A stretch of 64,000 bases of DNA from contig CBDEGK010000002.1 of the NCBI GenBank assembly GCA_965237855.1, positions 1 to 64,000 on the forward strand. The letters are read 5' to 3'. Source of the stretch: CBDEGK01 sp965237855 (lineage in GTDB: Bacteria > Pseudomonadota > Gammaproteobacteria > Pseudomonadales > Halieaceae). Shown piece after piece: positions 1 through 7,865 of this stretch (position 1 is its first letter; each line of letters starts with the position of its first letter). A model generated the notes under the pieces. The model saw nothing but the letters and a program-made list of their open reading frames with translations. It did no database searches and was not told the DNA's origin. The translations under genes were made by a program, and so were the position numbers.

Positions 1-612
1 CGGTTACTGAGCAACCAATGTCTAGACACAAAGATCGTTGCAGAAGAAGATTCCAAATCGTGCACAAAGTGCTGTTGTGAGGTAGGCAGCCTGTGCATGT
101 CGAATTGCTAATTCCAGCTAAGAAACCATTATAACCAACCCGATTTCCGCATACCGTAAGAATGTAAAAGGTAGCCAAAAAGATCCATGTAAACAGCGGC
201 GGAAAATCCTCCTGGAAGCTAACGATTGGTATGGTATGCGATTGCCAGCTTTGAAAAGAATTGCGCCCAAGTCTTTAGTTATTTAGTACATTGAGCCCAA
301 ATGAATCAGTGGAAATTGGCATCAAACCACATTAACAGCATCAAAAGCACGCATGTAACTCGTTAATTTAGTGCCACTTAGCACCAATGGCCATACAATC
401 TTTAACTTTTAGAAACACATTACGGCAGAGCTTTCATAATGCTACCCCTTTCAGTGCATTGCTTCCCGCAATTAGTGTAACCCACGCTTACCTTCGCCAA
501 AACCAGCGAGCGCTAACGCTTAATCAGTCCTTGTGCCCTTCTCGAATAGAGAGTGTGCAGGGATAATACCGACTCCGCTTGAACGTCTATAAAGACATCA
601 GGCAAGCAGTTT
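1..612. other. Gene-free stretch upstream of the 5S rRNA
   Basis: I see no open reading frame of useful length, no tRNA and no 23S rRNA 3' end here. By eye the stretch is richer in A+T than the coding DNA that follows. The last bases before the 5S copy look like the spacer that normally precedes a gammaproteobacterial 5S gene. The rest is unassigned and may be degraded or regulatory DNA. Confidence 0.5.
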
Positions 613-694
613 TGCCTGGCGATCATAGAGTACTGGAACCACCTGATCCCATCCCGAACTCAGTAGTGAAACGGTGCATCGCCGATGGTAGTGT
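613..694 (+). rRNA. rrf: 5S ribosomal RNA, 3'-truncated by IS66
   Basis: The sequence starts TGCCTGGCGATCATAGAG and follows the gammaproteobacterial 5S consensus through CCCATCCCGAACTCAG and CGCCGATGGTAGTGTG. It then stops abruptly at about 82 of the usual ~116 nt, where the IS66 left end begins. The 3' strand of the terminal helix and most of loop D/E are missing, so this copy should not yield a functional 5S rRNA. No 23S gene is visible upstream in the 600 bases available. Either the IS disrupted a solitary 5S copy, or the junction comes from recombination or assembly between repeats. Confidence 0.85.
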
Positions 695-707
695 GTAACC
701 GCAACTT

Positions 708-2261
708 CTACTCCATATGATGCGGAAGCAGCGCTTCAATTTCCTCAAGGCACGTTGCCTTTGGTAGTTCTGTAAATATGTGCCGCAAGTAGCGGTACGG
801 TTCAATATTATTCGCCTTGGCCGTTTCAATCAAACTGTACAGATTCGCCGTGGCATTCGCTCCGGCCACACTGTCACAGAATAGGTAATTCTTTCGCCCC
901 ACCACGAAGGGACGTATCGCGTTCTCTATCAGGTTGTTGTCGATCCGCAGGTCACCATGCTCAACATACACGATCAGACCAGGCCATTGCTTATGCATGT
1001 AGTTCAACGCCTTGCCCAGGGCCGATTGTTTTGGCACCAGTGGCAGATGCTCATCCAGCCATTGGCGCAGGTCGTCCAGCAGGGGAAGGGCCTCCTTCTG
1101 TCGCTTGTCTCTGCGTTCGTCAACACTCAGATCAGCGGCTTCGCGCTCGATGCGGTACAAAGCCCTGATCTTCTTCAAGGCAACACCTGGCAGTGATGCA
1201 GGATCAGGCTTCAACTGCGACTTTAACGCCTCATCGAACTTGCGCCGGGCATGGGCCATACACCCCAGCCGTGTGATGGCGGAGCCTGCACACACTTTCG
1301 CGTAGCCTTCATAGCCATCGGTCTGTAGATACCCCGCGAAGCCCTCTAGCAGTCGCACAGGTACGGCCTGGCTGCGGCTGGGATCATAGTCATACAGCAC
1401 CATCGGGTGTTTTGGCGGCCCGCCCTGGCGTACCCACAAATACGACTTACTTTGCGCCTTGCGCCCCAGTTCCTTGAGCACCTGGATGGTGGTCTCGTCC
1501 ATGCCAATGTAATGGCCAGCCAGCATTCGTTCGCCTAGCAAATTAATTAGCGGCTGGATTGCCATCCCCGCCTTAATCATCCACTGGGCCATGGTAGAGC
1601 GCGGTAAATCGATGCCACTGCGCCGTAGCTGTGTCTCTTGCCGGTACAGGGGCAAGCTATCCACGTACTTGGCCGTGACGATATGCGCCAGTGTGCCGGG
1701 CGATGCCATCGTCTTGGGCAACAGCTGCGGTGGCATCGGTGCGGTCTTGATCTGCCCTTCGCACTGCGGGCAACCGTAGACCGTCTTGATGTGACGCAGC
1801 ACCTGGATTTGCGCGGGAATGATATCCAGTTGTTCACAGCTGCGTTCGCTGATGACCGTCAGGGTGCTTTGGCACTGCTTGCACTGGCAGGCCTCGCCTT
1901 CCAGGGTATGCACGATGTTGATTCGGGGTAATTCGGGCGGCAAAGGCTTACGACGGCCTCGGGTTCTTCTATGGGCCGGCACAATCATTGAATCATCGGC
2001 ATCAGCGTCCTCCTGGGAGGTGCCGCTAACAGCCTCGGCCTCTGGAAGGCTAATATCACCGGCTAACAGTGATAACTGATCAATGTTGAACTTCTCACTA
2101 CGCGCACCGAAGTGCTGGTGACGCGACAGGCGAATCTGTTCCAGTAAGTTCCGGATAAAGTCTTGCTGATGGGATAGCTGGGACTGCTGTGTTTCACACA
2201 GCGTTCGTAGTGCATCGTAGTCATTGGGTAATACAGGACTCGTCATGAGTGGATTATACAT
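708..2261 (-). CDS. tnpC: IS66 family transposase TnpC
   Basis: This is the DDE transposase that cuts and joins the IS66 ends. A leucine-rich N-terminal segment with the family signature HFGARSEKF comes first. A zinc-binding region follows, with CQCKQCQ and YGCPQC about 15 and 40 residues into it. The catalytic core has acidic residues in GMDETTIQV, QTDGYEGY and IDNNLIENAIRPFVVGRKN (the C-terminal Glu). I start at the first ATG, giving 517 aa; a TTG 9 codons earlier (2288) and an ATG 5 codons later are alternatives. It lies directly after tnpB and appears intact. Confidence 0.93.
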   Translation of the reverse strand: MYNPLMTSPVLPNDYDALRTLCETQQSQLSHQQDFIRNLLEQIRLSRHQHFGARSEKFNIDQLSLLAGDISLPEAEAVSGTSQEDADADDSMIVPAHRRTRGRRKPLPPELPRINIVHTLEGEACQCKQCQSTLTVISERSCEQLDIIPAQIQVLRHIKTVYGCPQCEGQIKTAPMPPQLLPKTMASPGTLAHIVTAKYVDSLPLYRQETQLRRSGIDLPRSTMAQWMIKAGMAIQPLINLLGERMLAGHYIGMDETTIQVLKELGRKAQSKSYLWVRQGGPPKHPMVLYDYDPSRSQAVPVRLLEGFAGYLQTDGYEGYAKVCAGSAITRLGCMAHARRKFDEALKSQLKPDPASLPGVALKKIRALYRIEREAADLSVDERRDKRQKEALPLLDDLRQWLDEHLPLVPKQSALGKALNYMHKQWPGLIVYVEHGDLRIDNNLIENAIRPFVVGRKNYLFCDSVAGANATANLYSLIETAKANNIEPYRYLRHIFTELPKATCLEEIEALLPHHME

Positions 2262-2290
2262 CGGCGTGTTTGGTGATACACCGAACAACG

Positions 2291-2647
2291 CTATAAAACC
2301 CGTTGGTGCGGCAATACATCGTGTCCTTGCATCACGGTGAGGTCATAACCTGCAAGCAGCCAATCAATTTGCTGCGTATTGAGCTCAACAACCGACAATG
2401 GCAGTGAAGCGGGCCACTGAAAACGAGACTTGTCTAGCCGTTTCATCAGCAGCACAAAGCCATTGCCCTCCCAGGCCACCATTTTGATGAGGGTGCGTTG
2501 GCGGTTGCAGAAGATGAACAACTGCGCGCTGAACGGATCAAGCGCCATCTCTGCTTCCACAATAGCGACCAGGCCGTTGATCGATTTACGCATGTCCACG
2601 GCGTCCCGATACAGATGAATGCGCGCATCGGCAGTGGGCCGTATCAT
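2291..2647 (-). CDS. tnpB: IS66 accessory protein TnpB (Orf2-like)
   Basis: A protein of 118 aa that starts MIRPTADARIHLYRDAVDMR and contains the family pattern MRKSINGLVAIVE, followed by the LFIFCNRQRTLIKMV block. It is required for transposition in well-studied IS66 members, but its biochemical role is not settled. The start ATG overlaps the tnpA stop by 4 bases (ATGA type), which fits translational coupling. A longer reading of this frame to 2788 is only the tnpA region read in another frame. Confidence 0.92.
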   Translation of the reverse strand: MIRPTADARIHLYRDAVDMRKSINGLVAIVEAEMALDPFSAQLFIFCNRQRTLIKMVAWEGNGFVLLMKRLDKSRFQWPASLPLSVVELNTQQIDWLLAGYDLTVMQGHDVLPHQRVL

Positions 2648-2973
2648 GACACTGAGTGGACGGCACTCATGAGATCCTGCAGCAGAGCACGGTCTACAGC
2701 ACCTTGGAGTTCTAGCCGAAAGCCATTGGGCATGACCAGTGTTGCAGAGGTGTTGCTGCCCACTGAGGTGACAGGTACAAATCCACACTTTTTGCCTTTG
2801 CGTGTGTCCGGCAGATGTCCTGCGATGATGAGCCGTGTTTTCCAGCCATAGAGGTGTTTGGCCTTGAGTTGGTGTGCGGCGGCGTAATCGACCAGGGAAC
2901 CACCACTGGTGGCAGCGGTGTTCAGATGGTCAAGCCAGTAGCGCTGGCGTTGTGAGATCGGTTTGATGGGCAT
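2644..2973 (-). CDS. tnpA: IS66 accessory protein TnpA (Orf1-like)
   Basis: A 109-aa protein and the first gene of the IS66 set. It has a helix-turn-helix-like N-terminal half (QRQRYWLDHLNTAATSGGSL followed by DYAAAHQLKAKHLYGWKTRL) and a C-terminal part ending in the family-typical PNGFRLELQG block. It probably binds DNA at the IS ends. Order and spacing (tnpA-tnpB-tnpC) are canonical, and the transcript would start just inside the right end of the element at about 3000-3050. Confidence 0.88.
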   Translation of the reverse strand: MPIKPISQRQRYWLDHLNTAATSGGSLVDYAAAHQLKAKHLYGWKTRLIIAGHLPDTRKGKKCGFVPVTSVGSNTSATLVMPNGFRLELQGAVDRALLQDLMSAVHSVS

Positions 2974-3050
2974 GGCGTGCTCCAGTGAGAAAACACGAGC
3001 ATGGCAGGCTTCGGCTCAGGCCGATAGGATGCACTTAATGGAGCGCTTAC

Positions 3051-4663
3051 GCTATTACCACCCGGTGTGCATCATTAACCGCAATTACCCGAGCATGATG
3101 TTTGCCACGCTGGCTGCCTATGGGCTGTCCGGGAAACAGCGCTGGGGTATCTGTGATGACGATCTCTCGGCCTGCCAGGACACCATCGACACTGTCTGGG
3201 GTGAGGTGCAGGATTATGCCGAAGAGGCCTACGATCGCAGCAGTAATTGCGACTTCACCAGTTTCGTTGGCTATGAATGGACCGGCACGGTGGGCTCCGG
3301 TCAAAACCTGCATCACAATGTGATCTTTCGCAATAAGCATGTGCCCCACTATCCCCTGAGCTGGGTTGAGTCACCCTCATCGGTAGCGCTCTGGGACTAC
3401 CTGGAGCAGGAATGTGTTGAGAGCACGCCAGGTTGTGACGCCGTGTTTATCCCACACAATTCCAATCTCAGTGGCGGCTTGATGTTTGAATCTGCCCGGG
3501 TGGGAAGCACGGAAGTCCCCTCTGAACCCGTCACCGCGGTGGAAGCGGCCCGCCGTGCCCGCTGGGAACCCCTGTTTGAAATTATGCAGCACAAGGGCTC
3601 CTCAGAGTGCGATAACCGCAACGGCTGGGAGAGCGATGAGTTCTGTGGCTTCGAGAAAATGGGTTACGACAGCTTTGGTGGCAAGAACACCGGTATGGCT
3701 GAAGGCGGGGCCCTGGATTGGCTGCAGATGTTCACCAGCGAGGATGCACTGCCGGTTACCAAGCTTCCCGATCCCTCTAATTTTATGCGCCACGGGCTGA
3801 AGAAAGGTCTGCAACAGCAGGCGGAGCTGGGGGTAAACAGTTTCAAATTTGGTGTCATCGCCAGCACGGACACACATATTGCAGCACCGGGCTTGACCGC
3901 CGAGCGCAACCACCCGGGCCACGGCGGCGCGGGTATGGGGAGCGGCGAGGGCGTTCCCAAAGGCCTGCCCGATGAACTGGAATATGGTCCCGGTGGTCTG
4001 GCGGTACTGTGGGCCGAGGAAAACACTCGCGACTCCCTGTTTGCCGCTATGCAGCGGCGCGAAGCCTACGGCACCAGTGGCACGCGGCCTGTTGTTCGCT
4101 TCTTCGGCGGTTGGAATTATTCTGCAGACCTGTGTGAATCCCCAGAACTGGTGGCCCAGGGTTACGCCGGCGGTGTGCCCATGGGCGGCGATATGATGAC
4201 GCGCCCGGATGGGCAGGAAACGGGCCCCAGATTTATCGTATCGGCCGCCCAGGACCCGGGCAGCCCCAATGAACCGGGTACGCCGCTGCAGCGGGTGCAG
4301 ATCATCAAGGGCTGGTATGAAAACGGTGAATTGAAAGAGCAGGTGCTGGATGTGGCCGGTGGTGCCAATGATGCCAGTGTTGATATATCAACCTGTGAGC
4401 AGTCGGGCGCCGGCCATCAGAATTTGTGTTCTGTTTGGGAAGACAAGAACTTCAATGCAACGGCACAGACGTTTTACTACACCCGAGTTCTGGAAAATCC
4501 CAGCTGTCGTTGGAGCCAGCATATTTGTGTGGCGGCAAACGTTCAGTGTGATGCCCCCTCGACCATCACCGAGGGCCTGCAAGGGTATTGTTCCGCCGAT
4601 CACCAGCCTGTGCAGCAGGAGCGGGCCTGGAGTTCGCCGATCTGGTATACGCCGGCAAGCTAG
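3051..4663 (+). pseudogene. DUF3604 domain protein, 5' end lost at IS66 junction
   Basis: About 537 codons of a DUF3604 protein, a family of large, mostly secreted proteins related to PHP-type metal hydrolases. Recognisable blocks are FVGYEWTGT, AVFIPHNSNLSGGLMF, the MQHKGSSECDNRNGWESDEF region, GVIASTDTHIAAPG and the C-terminal WSSPIWYTP. Full-length members begin with a signal peptide and a GDLHVHT-like metal motif, which are missing here. I estimate 100-200 residues are lost. The frame stays open into IS66 to an ATG at 2963, but the first ~29 residues would then be IS sequence. It is most likely non-functional. It ends 4 bases inside the convergent MOSC gene. Confidence 0.8.
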
Positions 4664-5223
4664 ATTTTCTTGATGGCGTCAGCCGTGCTTACCGCACCAG
4701 CGCTAACCACCGTGGCGTTAATGCCGCGAAGATTCAGCGATTTCCCCAGTTCGGAATTCACAAATAGCATGGCATCGCGGCCAAAACGGGCGGCAAACTT
4801 CTTACATCCCAGGTGGGGTATGGTGGTTATCTCCACTACCGCGGCACCGATTTGCAGGCGCGTGCCAGGGGGCAGGTTGGCATCGCTCAGATCCAGGTCG
4901 ACATAAAACTGATCTCCGGCGATGGGCCAGTTGACCTTATCGCCGGCGATAGCTGAGATAACCCGGCAGTTCATCAGGTTGATTTGCATGTCTGGGTGGG
5001 CACTACCATCGGCGGTATGTCGGGAGCCTTTCTGTTTCCAGTTATCGCCCTCCAGGCCGAGCTCGGGATTCAATTGCCCGGTCTCGATACGCTGTCTTTG
5101 ATCGACGTCGGGTCGACGCACAATCAACTCCACCCGGCCATTGTCTTTGGGCGCTTGCCTGATACCATCCAGTGCGGCCTCCAGCTGGGAGGCGTTGACA
5201 TGTTGGCTGATGAGATCGTCCAC
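4660..5223 (-). CDS. MOSC domain-containing protein
   Basis: A 187-aa protein with a MOSC (molybdenum cofactor sulfurase C-terminal) fold. The conserved cysteine is in IPHLGCKKFAARFGRDA, followed by the typical LNLRGINATVVSAG ending. MOSC proteins without the NifS-like domain are thought to move sulfur or Moco-bound substrates, like YiiM or the mARC core, but the exact substrate here is unknown. No signal peptide is seen, so it should be cytoplasmic. It stands alone, facing the truncated DUF3604 gene, with 171 bases of non-coding DNA behind it. Confidence 0.8.
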   Translation of the reverse strand: MDDLISQHVNASQLEAALDGIRQAPKDNGRVELIVRRPDVDQRQRIETGQLNPELGLEGDNWKQKGSRHTADGSAHPDMQINLMNCRVISAIAGDKVNWPIAGDQFYVDLDLSDANLPPGTRLQIGAAVVEITTIPHLGCKKFAARFGRDAMLFVNSELGKSLNLRGINATVVSAGAVSTADAIKKI

Positions 5224-5394
5224 CGAGAAGCTCCTTTCAAGTGATCAAATGATGGTGCCACAAACGGTAAAATAATGAGATGAGATATTCACGAATAGCC
5301 AGCCCGGTAGAGTGTGAAAGGGTGGTGAAGAAGAGCCGCTTCATTAGCCGCTGTGTGCAGATTACCAGTCGTGAGGAATAGCGGTAGGCGATAG

Positions 5395-6762
5395 CTAGGA
5401 AAATTCCTCGGTGGTATAGAGGGATACCTGCATGGAGTCACTCCAACCCTCCCGAGGCAGCCCGGCCTTGGCCCGCAGCTCGCTGACAAATTTCTCCGGA
5501 TCCGGCATCTGTTCCCACACCGAAGGCAGGTAGGTGGAGCGATGATTGCCATCCTGCAGAATCAGGCCATCTACTCCCGGCCGCAGCTGTTGAATCAAGC
5601 TCTCTCTGGATTCCACCTCAATTGGCTGGGCGCGGCTTAATACAGAAATGTGTATATCGACCTGGAGCGGCTCCTCCAATGTTAGCCGTTTAAAACGTTT
5701 GTCCTTGAAGGCGGCAGCGATGGCGTTGTGTGCCACATCTGCAAACAGGGGCCTTTGCGCCTGTAAACTGCCGATACAGCCACGCAGCCGCCCGACAATT
5801 TTAAGGGTGACGAAACTGCCGAGTTCCTCTCGCAGCAGCGGATGGTAATGAGCGCCGGCAATGTCGAAATTTGAGGGTTTTGGAAATTGGCTGGCGATGG
5901 ACTGTCGAGCCAGGGATAGAAGTTGTTGGCGATGGGCGAGGTTGTACATGGCGCGTTGCTCTCTCTTGCTTTGGGTATGTTCAACCACCACATAGGCGCC
6001 ATAGCCGACAACCCGGGCTTTATCGCCCGCCGTGTCACCGGAGTTAATTACGGAAAGCTCATCGATATCGAGGTTTTTAGCCCGCAATACCTGCATCAGG
6101 CCATTGATGGGGTTGCAGCCACAGGCCTGGTCGCCAGTCAGATCGGTATCGAGCTGCAATATCTTGTTGGAAGTGCCGGCATCCTTGGCTTGCGCTTCAC
6201 CGTAGGGAAGAAAGTGGCTGAGATCTGAACTGATAACAACCAGGGTTTCTGAACCACCCCATAGCGCTTCCAGCACCCGGGCCACGTCGGCGGACTGGCA
6301 TTGCCCCACCACGATGGGCACCAGGGTAAATGCGTTCAGACAACGCTGTAAAAAAGGCAGGTGAACTTCCAGGCTGTGTTCCTCGGCGTGAGCCTGGTCA
6401 AGATTGCCGACGCTGGGTAAATTGCGGATGCTGGTGATGGCCGCTTTATCGATGGGTACCTGGCCCAGGGGCGTGCTGTAGAAATCAGCACCCGACAGTG
6501 CCATGCCACGAAAGCCTACCCGATGAGCAGGCCCTAGCAGGATAACCCGGCTAATTTTTTCCGCGCCATTTTTAACCCTGGCATAGACTTTGGCGGCGGT
6601 ACTACCCGAATAAACGTAGCCCGCATGCGGGGCGACAATCGCCTTGGGACAGGCGGCCTCAGTGGCAGCGTCGCGCAAATAACTATCCACGACGCGCTCT
6701 AGTTCAGCGGCCTTGCCGGGGTAAAACTGACCGGCAACTGCAGGGGGTCTGACAGTGCTCAT
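5395..6762 (-). CDS. amrB: AmmeMemoRadiSam system fusion: Memo-like (B) + AMMECR1-like (A)
   Basis: Two domains in one 455-aa chain. Residues ~1-265 are a Memo homolog (start STVRPPAVAGQFYPG; metal/active-site blocks IVAPHAGYVYSGS, GPAHR, EEHSLEVHLPFL and SSDLSHFLPY). Residues ~285-450 are an AMMECR1 domain (REELGSFVTLK, GRLRGCIGSLQ, AFKDKRFKRLTLEE). In many prokaryotes these are separate genes that co-occur with a radical SAM enzyme; the system's function is not established. The radical SAM partner is divergent, only 17 bases away, so all three components sit around one promoter. Cytoplasmic; no signal seen. Confidence 0.9.
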   Translation of the reverse strand: MSTVRPPAVAGQFYPGKAAELERVVDSYLRDAATEAACPKAIVAPHAGYVYSGSTAAKVYARVKNGAEKISRVILLGPAHRVGFRGMALSGADFYSTPLGQVPIDKAAITSIRNLPSVGNLDQAHAEEHSLEVHLPFLQRCLNAFTLVPIVVGQCQSADVARVLEALWGGSETLVVISSDLSHFLPYGEAQAKDAGTSNKILQLDTDLTGDQACGCNPINGLMQVLRAKNLDIDELSVINSGDTAGDKARVVGYGAYVVVEHTQSKREQRAMYNLAHRQQLLSLARQSIASQFPKPSNFDIAGAHYHPLLREELGSFVTLKIVGRLRGCIGSLQAQRPLFADVAHNAIAAAFKDKRFKRLTLEEPLQVDIHISVLSRAQPIEVESRESLIQQLRPGVDGLILQDGNHRSTYLPSVWEQMPDPEKFVSELRAKAGLPREGWSDSMQVSLYTTEEFS

Positions 6763-6779
6763 GGGAGTATACTACTGCT

Positions 6780-7853
6780 ATGACTGCCGCGGTTCCAACA
6801 CGTTACTGGCATGAGCTTGCCGATGGCCGTATTCAATGCGATTTGTGCCCCCGCGCCTGCAAGTTGCGCGAGGGTCAGCAGGGTTTGTGTTTCGTGCGGG
6901 CACGGCAGGACAACCAGGTGGTGCTGACCACCTACGGCCGCTCTTCGGGCTTCGCCGTGGACCCTATTGAGAAGAAGCCGCTAAAGCACTTTCTGCCGGG
7001 CACCCCGGTATTGTCCTTTGGCACCGCCGGCTGCAACCTGGCCTGCAAATTCTGTCAGAACTGGGACATGAGCAAGTCACGGCAGATGGATACGCTGGCC
7101 GATCAGGCGTCACCGGAAATGTTAGCCAAGGCTGCCAGTGAGCTGGGTTGTCGCAGTATCGCCTATACCTATAATGACCCGGTGATTTTTCACGAGTACG
7201 CACTGGATGTCGCTGCGGCCTGCCGGGAGAAAAATGTGAAATCGGTAGCGGTGACGGCGGGCTATATTTGCCCCGAGCCCCGTAAAGAGTTTTTTGCCGT
7301 GATGGATGCGACCAATATTGATCTGAAGGCGTTTACCGAATCGTTTTACTACAAGATCTGCGGCGCGCATTTGCAAGACGTGCTTGAGACTATCGAGTAC
7401 GTGCATCACGAGACCGACGTCTGGCTGGAGCTGACCACCTTGTTGATCCCCGGCAAAAATGATTCCCGGGAGGAGTTAGAGGCGATGTGCCAGTGGGTGG
7501 TGGAGCACCTGGGCCCGGACGTCCCCCATCATTTCACCGCCTTTCATCCGGATTGGAAGATGCGCGACATCGAAAACACGCCAGCCCACACCTTGCAGCT
7601 GGCGCGTACGGTGGCAAAAGAGGCCGGCATTCACCACGCCTATACCGGCAACGTGCACGATGCCATCGGCAACTCCACCTTTTGTCATGAGTGCGATACG
7701 CGCCTGATCGAGCGTGACTGGTATGAAATGGGGGAGTGGAACCTGGCCTCAGGTCACTGCCCCGAGTGTAATACACCGCTGGCCGGTGTATTTGAAGACC
7801 TGCCGGGAGACTGGGGTTCAAAACGACAACGTGTTAAGTTCGTCCAACAATAA
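6780..7853 (+). CDS. amrS: AmmeMemoRadiSam system radical SAM enzyme
   Basis: A 357-aa radical SAM protein related to pyruvate-formate-lyase activases. The [4Fe-4S]-SAM motif is C85-x3-C89-x2-C92 in CNLACKFCQNW. An N-terminal cysteine cluster (C20, C23, C27, C37) and a C-terminal pair of CxxC-like sites (FCHEC, HCPEC) suggest extra metal or cluster sites. Length and ends match the AmrS family. The ATG is 17 bases from the ATG of the divergent Memo-AMMECR1 gene. The reaction is unknown; the three-domain set is conserved across bacteria and archaea, which suggests a shared modification pathway. Confidence 0.92.
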   Translation: MTAAVPTRYWHELADGRIQCDLCPRACKLREGQQGLCFVRARQDNQVVLTTYGRSSGFAVDPIEKKPLKHFLPGTPVLSFGTAGCNLACKFCQNWDMSKSRQMDTLADQASPEMLAKAASELGCRSIAYTYNDPVIFHEYALDVAAACREKNVKSVAVTAGYICPEPRKEFFAVMDATNIDLKAFTESFYYKICGAHLQDVLETIEYVHHETDVWLELTTLLIPGKNDSREELEAMCQWVVEHLGPDVPHHFTAFHPDWKMRDIENTPAHTLQLARTVAKEAGIHHAYTGNVHDAIGNSTFCHECDTRLIERDWYEMGEWNLASGHCPECNTPLAGVFEDLPGDWGSKRQRVKFVQQ

Positions 7854-7865
7854 TTACAGGATGGC

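Larger units (their letters stand above)
695..3050 (-). mobile_element. IS66-family insertion sequence, apparently complete
   Basis: The element is about 2.36 kb and carries intact tnpA, tnpB and tnpC, all on the minus strand. The left end reads GTAACCGCAAC. The right end, read inward, is GTAAGCGCTCC. These are imperfect inverted repeats starting GTAA, as usual for IS66. The family normally makes an 8-bp target duplication. Here the flanks are GGTAGTGT on the left and GCTATTAC on the right, so none is present. The left flank is a cut 5S rRNA and the right flank a 5'-less DUF3604 gene. That points to an IS-mediated deletion, recombination between two copies, or an assembly join. Confidence 0.88.

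Noticed and set aside
1..612. Integron attC-like site around the GCGCTAACGCTTAA segment
   Set aside because: No paired core sites, no cassette ORF and no integrase; the resemblance is too short.
2648..2788. Longer TnpB start at 2788
   Set aside because: It would read through tnpA in another frame; the family N-terminus MIRPTADARIH starts at 2647.
2963..3050. Native N-terminus for the DUF3604 protein at the ATG 2963
   Set aside because: These codons lie inside the IS66 right end; DUF3604-like sequence only begins past the IS boundary at 3051.
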